Shown here: piece by piece, positions 1 through 10,291 of the stretch
How the letters are laid out: every line of letters starts with the position of its first letter
How positions within the stretch are numbered: position 1 is the first letter of the stretch
From: Limisphaerales bacterium
Lineage (GTDB): Bacteria > Verrucomicrobiota > Verrucomicrobiia > Limisphaerales > UBA11358
DNA: 33,637 nucleotides
Direction: 5' to 3'
Assembly: GCA_003151855.1 (NCBI GenBank)
Contig: PLYV01000155.1
Span: forward strand, 1-33,637
Program-made: the position numbers and the translations under genes
The notes under the pieces: generated by a model
Seen by the model: only the letters and a program-made list of their open reading frames with translations
Told to the model about the DNA's origin: nothing
The model's database searches: none

Positions 1-1
1 G

Positions 2-1972
2 ATCGGCACCAAGATCGGCCCTTACAAATTGCTCCAAAAACTTGGCGAGGGCGGCTGCGGCGTGGTTTACATGGCCGAGCAGGAGAAACCGGTTCGCCGC
101 CGCGTGGCGGTCAAGGTCATCAAACTCGGGATGGACACGAAGAATGTCATCGCGCGGTTCGAGGCGGAGCGGCAGGCGCTGGCGTTGATGGATCATCCGA
201 ACATCGCGCGGGTGCTGGACGCGGGCGCGACGGAGACGGGGCGTCCGTATTTCGTGATGGAACTGGTGCGCGGCGTGCGCATCACGGAGTATTGCGACGA
301 GAATAATTTCGACACGCGGCAACGGCTGGAATTGTTCATCCAAGTCTGCCATGCCCTTCAGCACGCGCACCAAAAAGGCATCATTCACCGGGACATCAAG
401 CCGTCGAACATTCTGGTGACGCATCACGATGGCGTGCCGGTGCCGAAGGTGATTGATTTCGGGATCGCGAAGGCAATCGAGGGCAAGCTGAGCGAACTGA
501 CGCTGTTCACGGCCTACGAGCAATTGATCGGGACGCCGGCCTACATGAGCCCGGAACAGGCCGAATACAGCGGACTGGACGTGGACACGCGGAGCGACAT
601 TTATTCGCTCGGCGTTTTGCTCTATGAATTGCTCACGGGCAAGACGCCGTTCGACCACAAGGAAATGATGCAATCCGGCGTCGAGGGCGTGCGGCGCACG
701 TTGCGGGAACGCGAGCCGCAGCGGCCGTCGGGCATTTTGACGACGTTGCACGGGACGGAACTGACGGCGACCGCCGCGCATCGGCACTCCGACCCGCCGA
801 AGTTGATTTCTTTGTTGAAAGGCGACCTGGACTGGATCGTGATGAAGGCGCTGGAGAAAGACCGCAAGCGGCGTTACGAAACCGCGAACGGCCTGGCGAT
901 GGACGTGCAGCGCTATTTGAGCAACGAGCCGGTGGTGGCACGTCCGCCCAGCCGGCGGTATCGCTTCCAGAAACTGGTGCGCCGGAACAAAATTGTTTTC
1001 ATCTCCGGCGGGCTGGTGTTGTTGTCGCTGCTGGTCGGCCTGGGGTTGTCCACCTGGCTTTTCTTTCGCGAACGCGAGGCGCGCCATGAACAGATGATTC
1101 TGCGCGAAAAGGCGGTGATCGCGGAGCAGCGCGCCGAGGCCAGGGAAAAAATCAACCAGGCGGCGATTTATGTGCATCAGGGAAAATTTGACGAGGCCAG
1201 CACGCTGCTGGGCGAGGTGAAATCGCCGCTGCCAAAACCCAGTTTCGACGGCGTGTTGGCCTATCGCACCGTGGGCGAATGGCTGGCGCTGCAAGGCCGG
1301 TGGGATGAGTCCGCCAAGCGCTATCTCGGTCTGATGGAAATTGACAAGCTCGACCCGTGGGGCGCGGTGACGCTGGATTATCAGGCCTGCGGCGTGGTGC
1401 TGATGGAAAGTGGCAAAGTGTGGGAATACGATGTCTTTTGCCGGGCTTCGGTTGACAGTTTTGCGACGACCACCAATGGCGACGCCGCCGGGCGGGTCCT
1501 GAAAACGTGCCTGCTGTTGCCACCGGACGCGAATTTGTTGTGGCACATGCAACCGCTCGGCGACGCGGCAGAGAAATATTTCCGAAGCTTGGGACCGCAG
1601 TCGCTCTGGACCTGGTCGGCCGTCCCGGTTGGATTGTGGCAATACCGCACCGGCAACTATGACAAAGCGATCGAAAGCTGCCGCCGGTGCCTGAACGAAA
1701 AAGACAAGACGAGCGCGCAAAACGCGACCCTTCGCATCATTTTGGCGATGTCCATTTACCAAAACGGCGCTACGGCGGCCGCCCGTGTTCAACTGACCCA
1801 GGCCAAGGAGGCGATTGAAGCCTGGTTCAAAAATGGGATCAAAAGCGGCAACGACAGTAATGGGCATTGGTATGACTGGATTTTTGCACGCCAGTTGTTG
1901 TGCGAAGCCATGGCGCTGATTGAAACAGTGCCGCCGTCGTCTGTTTTGCCTGTCGCCCCGCCAGCAAAGTGA
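2..1972 (+). CDS. Ser/Thr protein kinase with transmembrane and helical-repeat C-terminus (5' partial)
   Basis: Probable membrane-anchored Hanks-type Ser/Thr kinase. The reading frame is open to the left edge, so the true start lies outside; the first possible start inside is TTG at 29, which falls in the glycine-rich loop and is too late. Counting from 29: glycine loop GEGGCGVVY (6-14), ATP-binding Lys29 in VAVK, catalytic loop HRDIKPSN (120-127), DFG (143-145), activation-segment end [10 protein letters not shown] (168-177) and [15 protein letters not shown]. One hydrophobic segment at about 322-346 splits the cytosolic kinase from a C-terminal half rich in TPR-like helices, for example [12 protein letters not shown]. 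All key catalytic residues are present, so it is probably active. In planctomycetes and verrucomicrobia such kinases often follow an ECF sigma factor gene, but the upstream neighbour is out of view. The substrate is unknown. Confidence 0.95.
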   Translation: MGTKIGPYKLLQKLGEGGCGVVYMAEQEKPVRRRVAVKVIKLGMDTKNVIARFEAERQALALMDHPNIARVLDAGATETGRPYFVMELVRGVRITEYCDENNFDTRQRLELFIQVCHALQHAHQKGIIHRDIKPSNILVTHHDGVPVPKVIDFGIAKAIEGKLSELTLFTAYEQLIGTPAYMSPEQAEYSGLDVDTRSDIYSLGVLLYELLTGKTPFDHKEMMQSGVEGVRRTLREREPQRPSGILTTLHGTELTATAAHRHSDPPKLISLLKGDLDWIVMKALEKDRKRRYETANGLAMDVQRYLSNEPVVARPPSRRYRFQKLVRRNKIVFISGGLVLLSLLVGLGLSTWLFFREREARHEQMILREKAVIAEQRAEAREKINQAAIYVHQGKFDEASTLLGEVKSPLPKPSFDGVLAYRTVGEWLALQGRWDESAKRYLGLMEIDKLDPWGAVTLDYQACGVVLMESGKVWEYDVFCRASVDSFATTTNGDAAGRVLKTCLLLPPDANLLWHMQPLGDAAEKYFRSLGPQSLWTWSAVPVGLWQYRTGNYDKAIESCRRCLNEKDKTSAQNATLRIILAMSIYQNGATAAARVQLTQAKEAIEAWFKNGIKSGNDSNGHWYDWIFARQLLCEAMALIETVPPSSVLPVAPPAK

Positions 1973-2412
1973 CGTTCGGATTTTTCGGAGGGATTGCTAT
2001 TTTTCAACACCTAGCCGATGGCCGGTTCCCCGGGCTTTGTATTTATTCGTGCCAATGCGGGGTGTCTTTCTGGGATGAAAAATGGCAACGCCTGATGCGT
2101 TCCCCAAGATCTGCAATTTACTTGCTCCAAGCTGTTGTCGCGGCGGCATTTTTCAAGGCCAGAGCAATTTTATAATTTATTTGGCAGGTTTTCTCGGGGC
2201 AATACCGCGTGTATGAATGAAGCCCTAATGTTTAACCGCCACCAAGGCCATTTACGCGACGAGATTCTCTCTCGGTTGCGGTGGCCTGTGGTCGTTGGGG
2301 TGTCTTGAGTGAAGAAAGTCCAGTTCAAGTAAACAGCCAGCCTATGTCAACAGCCATGAAACCCTCCTCGTTCAGTCAACTCAGCCGGTTTTGCTCTCGC
2401 AATCCCAACCCC
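1973..2412. other. Intergenic region, 440 bp, likely holding the promoter of the next gene
   Basis: No convincing coding sequence is seen. A 68-residue frame at 1969-2175 has no recognisable features and overlaps the kinase stop. The region is more AT-rich than its surroundings around 2150-2190 and contains an exact TATAAT. The downstream reading frame is open from 2281, and ATGs at 2344 and 2356 could in principle extend the next protein, but the signal peptide begins properly only at 2413. Confidence 0.6.
2151..2176 (+). promoter_or_regulatory. Possible sigma-70-type promoter
   Basis: A perfect -10 hexamer TATAAT lies at 2171-2176 inside an AT-rich stretch. The best upstream -35 candidate, TTTCAA at 2151-2156, matches weakly and its 14-base spacer is too short, so only the -10 is persuasive. 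It would leave a leader of about 230 bases before the start at 2413. Confidence 0.3.
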
Positions 2413-5400
2413 ATGAAAACCCCCATGAAACAATCAGTCATAAATCTGTTCGGCGCCCTTGCGTTTGTGGCGCTTTCAACCAGCTCCGTCCAGGCCGTCA
2501 GCGACACTTGGTCGGGCAGCGTCAACAGCACGTGGGATATCAGCACGTTGAACTGGAACAGCGGGGCGAGCGCCTTCACCAGCGGCCATGAAGCGCTGTT
2601 CACCGGCACGCCGGCGAACAACGTGACAGCCGCGACGGGCCTCACCATTGGCGCGATCACGCTGGACAACACTTTCACCGGCTCGGTGGCGCTGACCGGT
2701 GCCAACACCGTGGGCGGCGCGACCACCATCAGCGCCGGCACGCTTTCGCTGGCCAATAGTGCGACCGCGGCAGGATCAAGTGCGATTACGGTCAACAGTC
2801 CCGGCAAACTGGCGCTTAACGCCAGCACCACTGCCGATATGACCTATGCCAACACCGTGGCCGGCGCGGGGAAGGTTCAATTCCTCTACGTCAGTTCCGG
2901 CGGCCATGACATATTCCTCCATAACTTAGGCAGTTTTACCGGAACCATCCAGCTGTCCCTCGCTTCAGGGTCGAGTTCCACCGGAGGCAAGGCTCGGCTT
3001 ACCACCACTGATGCGACCTTGAGCGGCACGTCCTCGCTCATCATTGACGGCGGCACACAGTTGTATATGGGGACCGGTAATAACGCGACGTTTGCTAACA
3101 TCCAGGTCAGCGGAACCGGCAATACTGAGAATCGCGGTGCCATCCGGTTTCAGAGTGGCATGCTGACCAGCCCGATTTCGTTGATGGGCGACACCACTTT
3201 TGGCACCGAAGGTGCCACGCTTCCGAGCGGCAGCCCGATCTCTGCTGGCTCCAGCGGCCTCAAGACACTTACTTTGGGCGGTGCCTCTGATAAGACCAGC
3301 GGCAATCTTACCATCAACAGCATCATCAGTGATGGCAGCGGTCAGGTGGGTTTGAACCAATTAAACACGGGCACGCTCACACTTTCCGGCGTGAATACCT
3401 ACGGCGGCGGGACGACGATCAGCGCGGGCACGCTGTCGGTGGGGAATAGCAGCGCGCTGGGCAGCGGGACGGTCGCGTTTGCGGGTGGTTCATTGTCGGA
3501 TTCCACCGCCGTGACGCTTCCCAACAACTTCTCCACGGCAACGAGCGCCGGCACGTTTAGTCCGTCGAGTGGAGCCATGGTTCTCAACGGGAATATCACC
3601 GGGGGCAACTCCTTGACCTTGAATCCGACCAGCAAGATTACCCTTGCTGGAGCCAACAGCTTCGGGACGACTGCCGCTTTTGGCAGCTTGGCCGTAAACG
3701 GCGGTGCCGGTGGCGTGGATATTACCGGCTCCACGGCTGTGGCGAACGGGAATAGCGCCGGTAATGCCGGTTACGTTAATGTGTCCGGGACGGTCACAGT
3801 CACCGTGCAATCAGGCGGTTCGTTTGCGTTCGGCGCGACCACCGGTGCCACGCCCTCCGGCTTTATCGGGCAGAATGCGGCGGGCACGAGCACGCTGCTG
3901 GTGAACGGGGGTTCGCTCTCAATTGGTGGCAACCTGGGGCTTGGCCTCGGCAACAACATCGCCACCGCCATCGGCGTGCTGACGATTACCAATAATGGTA
4001 TGGCGACTATCAGCGCCGGCAGCACGACGCTTCAGGATCAGCGGAATTTCATCGCCATGGGGCGTGACAATGCGACAGGCATCATCAATCTCGCCCCTGG
4101 CACGCTGGCGTGCGGGCGGCAGTTTGTGCGCGACGGTTCCAGTGGCGGCACGGCGGGCAGCGGCACGGCCTCCTTCAATTTCAACGGCGGCAAACTCCAG
4201 GCTCTGGCCAACCAGACCGCCGGCAATGGCTGGTTTGAAACCGCCACCACCGGCAACTTCCAGGTCGTCACCACCACGATCATGGACGGCGGCGCAACGA
4301 TTGACGCGAACGGTTTTGGCGTGAACATCAACACCGTGCTGGCCCACGGCGGCGTGGCGGCGACGGACGGCGGCCTGACGCTGACCAATTCCAGCGGCAC
4401 CGGCACTTTGACCCTCGGCGGCGTTTCGACTTACACCGGGCCGACCGTTGTGAAGGCCGGCACCTTGAAAGTCACCGGCACAGTGCCGACGGCCACGACC
4501 GTCAATCCCGGCGGCGCCATCGGCGCGTCGAGCGGCACGTTCGGCGCTTTGGTGACGCTGGCGGCGGGCAATTCGGCCGTCAATCAGCAGGATGGCTCGG
4601 CCAGCACCACGACCTTCGCCAACGGGCTGACCTTGAACAATGGCAACGTCCTTGCCTTTGACCTGGGTTCTTCTTCGGATCAGATTTCCGTCGGCGGCAC
4701 GTTCACACATAACGGCACGACCACGATCAATCTCGCCGTCCTTAGCGGCTTTTCCGCCACCACTTACACCTTGATCACTGGCGCGAGCATCACGGCCACC
4801 AACGGATTTGTGCTCGGCAGCGTGCCGGCCGGTTTTTCGGGCACGCTGGTTTCCGACGGTGCTAATTTGCAGGTGATGATCACGCAAAACGCCCCGAGCG
4901 TGGCGTTCTGGAAGGGCGACGTTGACAATAAATGGAACAGCGTCACCGGCGGCAATAATTCCAATTGGGCGACAGACTCTTCTGGTGCCACGGACACGGT
5001 TGTGCCGCCGAGCACGCCGTCGTCAGTGACCTTTGCCGCCACGGGCGCGGCCAACTTCAGCACTGTTCTCGGTGCGAACTTCGTGATCAATGACCTGACG
5101 CTTTCCACGGCGAACAACGTCACCATCGCCGGCACGACCAATTCCCTTACGCTCGTCAACGGCCTGCTGAACGACACCACGGCGCTGAACAATACGCTGA
5201 GTGTGAGCAACGTCGTGCTGGGCGGCAGTCAGACGTGGCAAAATAATTCCGCCAATCCGTTGACGGTGAGTTCGCTCATCAGCGGTTCTTCCGCGCTCAC
5301 CATTGGTGGCACCGGCACGATCGTGCTGACGAGCACGAACAACAATTACAATGGCGGCACGGCCATCAGCGCGGGCACGCTGCAACTCGGCGACGGCACG

Positions 5401-8400
5401 GCCAGCAACGGCGCGGTGTCCGGCACCGTCACGGACAACAGCGTGCTGGTCTTCGCGAATCCGGCGGCGCAGACATTCTCCGGCGCCATTGGTGGTGTCG
5501 GTCAGTTGGTGAAAACGGGCGCTGGTATTTTGACCTTGTCCTCCTCGAACAGTTACAGCAGCGGCACAATCGTCAGCAACGGCACGTTGCAACTCAACGT
5601 CAACGCCGCAGCCGGTTCCGGGGCGATCACGGTTAACAGCAATTTGAACCTGAACATTTCCACCGTCGCGGACGCCAGCCTCGCCAATACGGTCAACGGC
5701 GGTGGCACGATCAATGTCCTGCTCGCGGGCAACAACAAAACCGTCTTTGCGGGCGACATGTCCGGCTTCACCGGCGCGATCAAAGTCGCCAGCAGCGGCG
5801 GGCTTGGCTCCAAAGCCGCCATCACGAGCGGCGCGGTCAATCTTAGCTCCGCTGCCAGCATCACTGTCTCCAACGGCGGCACCTTCTATACGGAAATCGC
5901 CAACATAGCCGCGACCATCAATGTTTCCGGAACCGGGAACAACGAAGGCTTGGGCGCGTTGCGCGTTGACAACGGTGCCAACATTTCCGGCCCGGTGAAT
6001 CTGCAAGGCAACGCGACCATCGGGGGCTTCGTTGGTGTCGGCACGATCAGTGGGGTGATTGACGATAACAACCAAGGCTATGGCATTGGCAGCGGCAATG
6101 CGGGAACGATTAACGTCACGGCCTTGAATGAAGTGCTTGCAGGCGCGAACACCTATCATGGTGTTACGCCTTGGAATCGCCCCACCTTCACCCTGAATCT
6201 GGCCAATGAACTGGCGTTGCAGAACAGCACTTTGAACTATACGGCCGGCAAGTTGCAGTTTGATAGTTCAGTAGGAGCGAATGCCTTTACTTTCGGCGGC
6301 CTGACTGGCTCGGCCAACATCACGCTCACCAATACTGGCGGCGCGTCCATCACCTTGAGCGTCGGTAATAACAACAGCAGCACGACTTACTCTGGCAATT
6401 TGAGCGACAATGCCCTCGGCAGTTCGCTGACGAAAGTTGGCAGCGGCACGTTGACGCTCTCCGGCGCGAACAGCTACAGCGGCACCACGACCGTTGCGGG
6501 CGGCAAACTCATGCTGAACACCTTGCAGACGAACGCCACGACGGAAATTGCGGTGAATGATGGCGCGACACTGGCGGTGAATGTTTCCGGCACGAACCAG
6601 CTTGCGCCGGCCAGTTACACGCTGGGCAGCAGCGTCGGCCCGGTGGTGAATGAATTTGTCAGCTTGAACAGCACGAACTTCGCGCCGGTGAATGCCGGCA
6701 CGCTCACGCTGAACGGCCAGACCACCATCAACATCATCGGCGGCAGCTTTGTGGTCGGCAAAAAGTATCCGTTGATCGCCTATACCAGCATCGGTGGCGC
6801 AGGTGGTTTTGTGATTGGCGCTTTGCCGCGCGGCCTCGTTGCCAACGTCATCACCAACGGTGCCAACAACGCCATTGTGCTGAATGTCACAGCCTCCAAT
6901 CCGGTATCGGATGTTTGGACCGGTTCCATCAGCACCAACTGGGACATCGCCACCACGGCCAACTGGCTGACCAATGGCGTGGCGACCTTCTATCTTGACG
7001 GGGACAACACCCGCTTCGACGACACGGCCACCGCGACGAACGTGTTTGTCACCACACCGGTTATTCCGAACAGCGTGACCGTCAGCAACGTCAGCAAAAC
7101 GTTCACCTTCACCGGCAGCGCCATCGGCGGCGCGGGCAGTTTGACCAAGCAGGGCAGCGGTTTGCTTGTGCTCAGCCAGGCCAATACTTATAGCGGCAAC
7201 ACCGTGGTCAGCAACGGCACCTTGAAGGTCGCGACGGCGAATGCGATTCCCAACGGCGCCGGCAAGGGCGATGTGGTGGTGGGCGGCACGCTGGATCTCA
7301 ACACCAACAGCATCACGATCAACGGCCTGTCCGGCAACGGCACGGTGGACACCGTCGCGGGCGGCACGCCCACGCTGACCGTTGGCAATAACAATGCCAG
7401 CTCGACCTTCAGCGGCACTTTGCAAAACAGCTCCGGCAGCCTGGCGCTGACCAAGACTGGCAATGGCACGCTCGTTCTCTCGGGAACAAACGCTTACACC
7501 GGCGCAACGGCGGTCAATCAAGGAAGCTTGAATTACACCGGATCCCTCGGCATCGCCCCGGCGACCGCCGCCGGATTGCTCACGATCAATAACTCGGGCA
7601 ACAATGCCATTGTGAATGTGAGTGCGCCGGCGAACCTCCAGTTCAACAACAACAATCCGCTCATCGGCAACAACGCCGCGGGTGCCGGCGCGCTCTACCA
7701 GAGCGGCGGCACGCTCAGCGGCGTCAACCAGTTCCAGTTGGGTGCGGTCACCGGCGGTTCGTATGGCTATTACAAACTATCCGGCGGGACGAACACCATG
7801 GCGGAGCTGGACCTGGGCAGCTTCAACGGTGCTGCCGTGGGCGTCCTTGATATGTCTGGCGGCACGATGAACATCACCTCGTGGTTTGTGCCATCACGTG
7901 GCAACGCGGCCATCGGCATGTTGAACATGACTGGCGGCACGTTGAACTTCTCAGGTCCGGTTGGCCAATTCCAAGGCAACTGGAATGGCGGCGTGGGAAC
8001 GGCGGTCATCAACCTCGCCAATGCGAGCCTGCTTGCGCCCTCGGCAAACGTCTCCCTGATGCAAACGGGCGTGGCCGGGAAACTGGGTGAAATCAATCTG
8101 CTCACGGGCGGATTGCTCCAAGCAAATAGTATTGCTCCGAACTCGGCCACCGGGAGCAGCGTTCTCAATTTCAACGGCGGCACGTTGAAGGCAAACACCG
8201 CCAACGCGACGTTCATTACGGCCAACAACACGGCGGTCAACGTCTATGGCAACGGCGGCACGATTGATAACAACGGCGCCAACATCACGATTCCGGTTCC
8301 GCTGTTGGCCCCGGCGGACGATGGCATTAATGATCCGGTCACCGTGGACAATGGTGGCAGCGGTTACATTGGCGCACCGGCGGTCACGTTCTCAGGCGGC

Positions 8401-9294
8401 GGTGGCGTGGGAGCGGCGGGTTACGCGGTCATGTCGGGTGGCAGCGTGGCGAGCATCGTGATGACTTCGCCCGGCTATGGCTATTCCTCCGCACCCACCG
8501 TGGTGCTGACGGGCGGCGGCGGCAGCGGTGCGAGCGCCACGGCCCCGGCTCCGACCCCGAACACCAGCGGCGGCATGACGTTCACCGGCGCGGGCACGAA
8601 CATTTTGACGGCGGCCAATACCTACACCGGCAACACCACCGTCAGCAGCGGCACGTTGCTGGTGAACGGTTCAACATCCACCGGAGCGGTCACCGTCAAT
8701 GGTGGCACCTTGGGCGGCACCGGCACGATTGGCGGCGCGGTGACGGTCAACAGCGGCGGCACGCTGGCTCCCGGCGCGGGCATCGGCACACTCACCATCA
8801 GCGGCAACCTCACGTTGAACGCCGGTTCCACGAACGCCTTCGAGGTGGATGGAACCGGGCCGGCTAATGACATGGTCGCGGCCGGAGCGAGTGTGACCTA
8901 CGGCGGTGTCTTGAACATCGTGCCCACCGGCACCTTCAGCAGCGGTCAGACCTTCACCCTGTTCAGCGGTGGCGGTGCGGCCAGCGCCAGCAACTTCTCC
9001 AGCATCGCGGGCAGTCCGGGCAGCGGACTGGGATTCACTTTCACCAACGGCGTGTTGAGTGTCGTCACGACTGGACCGAGCGGTCCGGCGACAATCACCA
9101 ACAGCGTCAGTGGCGGCGTGTTGAGCCTCTCGTGGCCCGCCGGCCAGGGCTGGCGGTTGCAGATGCAGACCAACAGTCTGGCCACCGGGCTTGGCACCAA
9201 TTGGACCTACATCACCGACGGAAGCCTGAGCAGCACCAACATCACGATTGATCCAAGCAAACCCACGGTCTTCTATCGTTTGGCTAATCCATGA
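2413..9294 (+). CDS. Giant secreted autotransporter-associated beta-strand repeat protein
   Basis: Secreted or cell-surface protein of 2293 residues. ATG 2413 is chosen because it gives a standard Sec signal peptide (MKTPMKQ, hydrophobic core LFGALAFVAL, likely cleavage after SSVQA, residue 28); the frame stays open upstream to 2281. The body is Gly/Ser/Thr/Asn-rich with about nine beta-strand repeat cores of the type GTLTLSGANSYSGTTTVAGG, near 2690, 3370, 4405, 5325, 5525, 6450, 7165, 7465 and 8600. Three segments start with a W-x-G ... W ... NW signature (near 2505, 4900 and 6910). A Gly-rich tandem motif (GSGYIGAPAV, then GYGYSSAPTV) sits at 8332-8545. The C-terminus (about 9110-9294) carries GWRLQMQTNSL and ends FYRLANP, as in two other proteins here. 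No autotransporter beta-barrel is visible. Probably a passive fibre, adhesin or scaffold; no enzymatic domain is recognised. Confidence 0.92.
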   Translation: MKTPMKQSVINLFGALAFVALSTSSVQAVSDTWSGSVNSTWDISTLNWNSGASAFTSGHEALFTGTPANNVTAATGLTIGAITLDNTFTGSVALTGANTVGGATTISAGTLSLANSATAAGSSAITVNSPGKLALNASTTADMTYANTVAGAGKVQFLYVSSGGHDIFLHNLGSFTGTIQLSLASGSSSTGGKARLTTTDATLSGTSSLIIDGGTQLYMGTGNNATFANIQVSGTGNTENRGAIRFQSGMLTSPISLMGDTTFGTEGATLPSGSPISAGSSGLKTLTLGGASDKTSGNLTINSIISDGSGQVGLNQLNTGTLTLSGVNTYGGGTTISAGTLSVGNSSALGSGTVAFAGGSLSDSTAVTLPNNFSTATSAGTFSPSSGAMVLNGNITGGNSLTLNPTSKITLAGANSFGTTAAFGSLAVNGGAGGVDITGSTAVANGNSAGNAGYVNVSGTVTVTVQSGGSFAFGATTGATPSGFIGQNAAGTSTLLVNGGSLSIGGNLGLGLGNNIATAIGVLTITNNGMATISAGSTTLQDQRNFIAMGRDNATGIINLAPGTLACGRQFVRDGSSGGTAGSGTASFNFNGGKLQALANQTAGNGWFETATTGNFQVVTTTIMDGGATIDANGFGVNINTVLAHGGVAATDGGLTLTNSSGTGTLTLGGVSTYTGPTVVKAGTLKVTGTVPTATTVNPGGAIGASSGTFGALVTLAAGNSAVNQQDGSASTTTFANGLTLNNGNVLAFDLGSSSDQISVGGTFTHNGTTTINLAVLSGFSATTYTLITGASITATNGFVLGSVPAGFSGTLVSDGANLQVMITQNAPSVAFWKGDVDNKWNSVTGGNNSNWATDSSGATDTVVPPSTPSSVTFAATGAANFSTVLGANFVINDLTLSTANNVTIAGTTNSLTLVNGLLNDTTALNNTLSVSNVVLGGSQTWQNNSANPLTVSSLISGSSALTIGGTGTIVLTSTNNNYNGGTAISAGTLQLGDGTASNGAVSGTVTDNSVLVFANPAAQTFSGAIGGVGQLVKTGAGILTLSSSNSYSSGTIVSNGTLQLNVNAAAGSGAITVNSNLNLNISTVADASLANTVNGGGTINVLLAGNNKTVFAGDMSGFTGAIKVASSGGLGSKAAITSGAVNLSSAASITVSNGGTFYTEIANIAATINVSGTGNNEGLGALRVDNGANISGPVNLQGNATIGGFVGVGTISGVIDDNNQGYGIGSGNAGTINVTALNEVLAGANTYHGVTPWNRPTFTLNLANELALQNSTLNYTAGKLQFDSSVGANAFTFGGLTGSANITLTNTGGASITLSVGNNNSSTTYSGNLSDNALGSSLTKVGSGTLTLSGANSYSGTTTVAGGKLMLNTLQTNATTEIAVNDGATLAVNVSGTNQLAPASYTLGSSVGPVVNEFVSLNSTNFAPVNAGTLTLNGQTTINIIGGSFVVGKKYPLIAYTSIGGAGGFVIGALPRGLVANVITNGANNAIVLNVTASNPVSDVWTGSISTNWDIATTANWLTNGVATFYLDGDNTRFDDTATATNVFVTTPVIPNSVTVSNVSKTFTFTGSAIGGAGSLTKQGSGLLVLSQANTYSGNTVVSNGTLKVATANAIPNGAGKGDVVVGGTLDLNTNSITINGLSGNGTVDTVAGGTPTLTVGNNNASSTFSGTLQNSSGSLALTKTGNGTLVLSGTNAYTGATAVNQGSLNYTGSLGIAPATAAGLLTINNSGNNAIVNVSAPANLQFNNNNPLIGNNAAGAGALYQSGGTLSGVNQFQLGAVTGGSYGYYKLSGGTNTMAELDLGSFNGAAVGVLDMSGGTMNITSWFVPSRGNAAIGMLNMTGGTLNFSGPVGQFQGNWNGGVGTAVINLANASLLAPSANVSLMQTGVAGKLGEINLLTGGLLQANSIAPNSATGSSVLNFNGGTLKANTANATFITANNTAVNVYGNGGTIDNNGANITIPVPLLAPADDGINDPVTVDNGGSGYIGAPAVTFSGGGGVGAAGYAVMSGGSVASIVMTSPGYGYSSAPTVVLTGGGGSGASATAPAPTPNTSGGMTFTGAGTNILTAANTYTGNTTVSSGTLLVNGSTSTGAVTVNGGTLGGTGTIGGAVTVNSGGTLAPGAGIGTLTISGNLTLNAGSTNAFEVDGTGPANDMVAAGASVTYGGVLNIVPTGTFSSGQTFTLFSGGGAASASNFSSIAGSPGSGLGFTFTNGVLSVVTTGPSGPATITNSVSGGVLSLSWPAGQGWRLQMQTNSLATGLGTNWTYITDGSLSSTNITIDPSKPTVFYRLANP

Positions 9295-9355
9295 GTCTGG
9301 TTGACTGGACGAAATGAATTTGCTGCGAGACATGGGGCTTGCAGTAAAAACAGTG

Positions 9356-9389
9356 ACGGGGTGCCGGTTTGGGTTCCGGCACCCCGTTT
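9356..9389 (+). terminator. Rho-independent terminator
   Basis: A perfect 12-bp inverted repeat, ACGGGGTGCCGG (9356-9367) and CCGGCACCCCGT (9376-9387), encloses an 8-base loop and runs into TTTA. It lies 62 bases after the stop of the beta-strand-repeat gene and 29 bases before the pseudopilin start, so it probably ends the first transcript and separates it from the operon that follows. The T-tract is short, so some read-through is possible. Confidence 0.8.
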
Positions 9390-9417
9390 AGTTCATTGAT
9401 TAACATTGCAAAAAAAG

Positions 9418-10287
9418 ATGAAGAAAATGAAAAGTTCGTGGAAAATAGACCTGCGGTTTAAGTCCGCCAAGGCGGGATTCACATTGATTGAACTGCTGGT
9501 GGTCATCGCAATTATCGCAATTTTGGCGGCCATGCTGCTGCCGGCCTTATCCAAGGCCAAGATGAAGGCCCAGTCGATTCCGTGCATGAACAACAGCAGG
9601 CAAATCGCCCTCGGCTGGCGGATGTATGCGGATGAAAGTGGCGATCGTCTGCCTTACGCGGGAACTGATTCTACCGGTCAACGTCCCAACTGGGTCACCG
9701 GCATTTTGGATTTCACCGCCGATAACCCGGTCAATTGGGATGTCAATAATGACCTGACCAAAAGCCCGGTTTATTCCTATGTGAAAAGCACGAAGGTTTG
9801 GTTGTGCCCGGGTGACAAATCAACCGCCATTCACAATGGCGCGGCAGTTCCCCGTGTTCGGAGCATTTCCATGAGCCAGGTATTTGGCGATGGCGAATGG
9901 TTGGACGACGGTCCGAATTCTGCGCAGACGGTTTATCGAACTTACGCCAAACTTACTGCCGTGGTTCGCCCGGTAAACACCTGGGTGACAATAGATGAGC
10001 ATCCCAACAGCATCAATGATGCGGATTTTGCGGTTGTTTGTGTCAATGCCACGTCCGCGACCGGTTGCAAAATTGTTGATTACCCGGCGCCATTTCACAA
10101 TGGTGGAGCGGGACTTTCATTTGCAGACGGACATGCCGAAGTTCATAAATTCAAGAGCAGCCCCATTTTCAATGCGCCGGTAAATTGGACGGCAACTCTC
10201 CTGATGCTTCCCCAAAACGGGACTGCCGCCAACGGTTTGGTAAATGATATTAGCTGGCTGGCTGATAATACCACTGTGTTGAGGTGA
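9418..10287 (+). CDS. Type II pseudopilin-like protein with H-X9-DG motif
   Basis: Secreted or membrane-anchored pseudopilin-like protein of 289 residues. ATG 9418 is preferred over an in-frame TTG at 9406. The basic leader ends at Gly20, followed by the classical prepilin peptidase site [19 protein letters not shown], with the conserved Glu at mature position 5. Next comes the [18 protein letters not shown] segment common to verrucomicrobial and planctomycete members. Near the C-terminus, H227 starts an H-X9-DG motif ([13 protein letters not shown]). These families are very expanded in such genomes and most have no tested function; a role with a type II secretion-like machine is inferred from the leader. 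The next gene starts 4 bases after this stop, with its Shine-Dalgarno site overlapping the end of this gene, so the two are probably translated together. Confidence 0.92.
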   Translation: MKKMKSSWKIDLRFKSAKAGFTLIELLVVIAIIAILAAMLLPALSKAKMKAQSIPCMNNSRQIALGWRMYADESGDRLPYAGTDSTGQRPNWVTGILDFTADNPVNWDVNNDLTKSPVYSYVKSTKVWLCPGDKSTAIHNGAAVPRVRSISMSQVFGDGEWLDDGPNSAQTVYRTYAKLTAVVRPVNTWVTIDEHPNSINDADFAVVCVNATSATGCKIVDYPAPFHNGGAGLSFADGHAEVHKFKSSPIFNAPVNWTATLLMLPQNGTAANGLVNDISWLADNTTVLR

Positions 10288-10288
10288 G
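10281..10288 (+). promoter_or_regulatory. Shine-Dalgarno site overlapping the upstream stop codon
   Basis: GAGGTGAG sits five bases before ATG 10292 and contains the TGA (10285-10287) that ends the pseudopilin gene. It is one of the few clear ribosome binding sites in the window, and it supports both the start at 10292 and translational coupling of the two genes. Confidence 0.7.
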
Positions 10289-10291
10289 CTG

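Noticed and set aside
1969-2175. 68-residue plus-strand frame after the kinase
   Set aside because: No ribosome binding site, no domain, and it overlaps the kinase stop; more likely leader DNA.
3919-7521. Long minus-strand frames (322, 378 and 417 residues) opposite the first giant
   Set aside because: They are Arg/Ala/Gly-rich, low-complexity mirror translations of the beta-strand repeats, without family signatures.
2413-9294. True autotransporter (type V secretion) assignment for the first giant
   Set aside because: The repeats are autotransporter-associated, but the C-terminus lacks an identifiable beta-barrel and ends in the FYRL domain instead.
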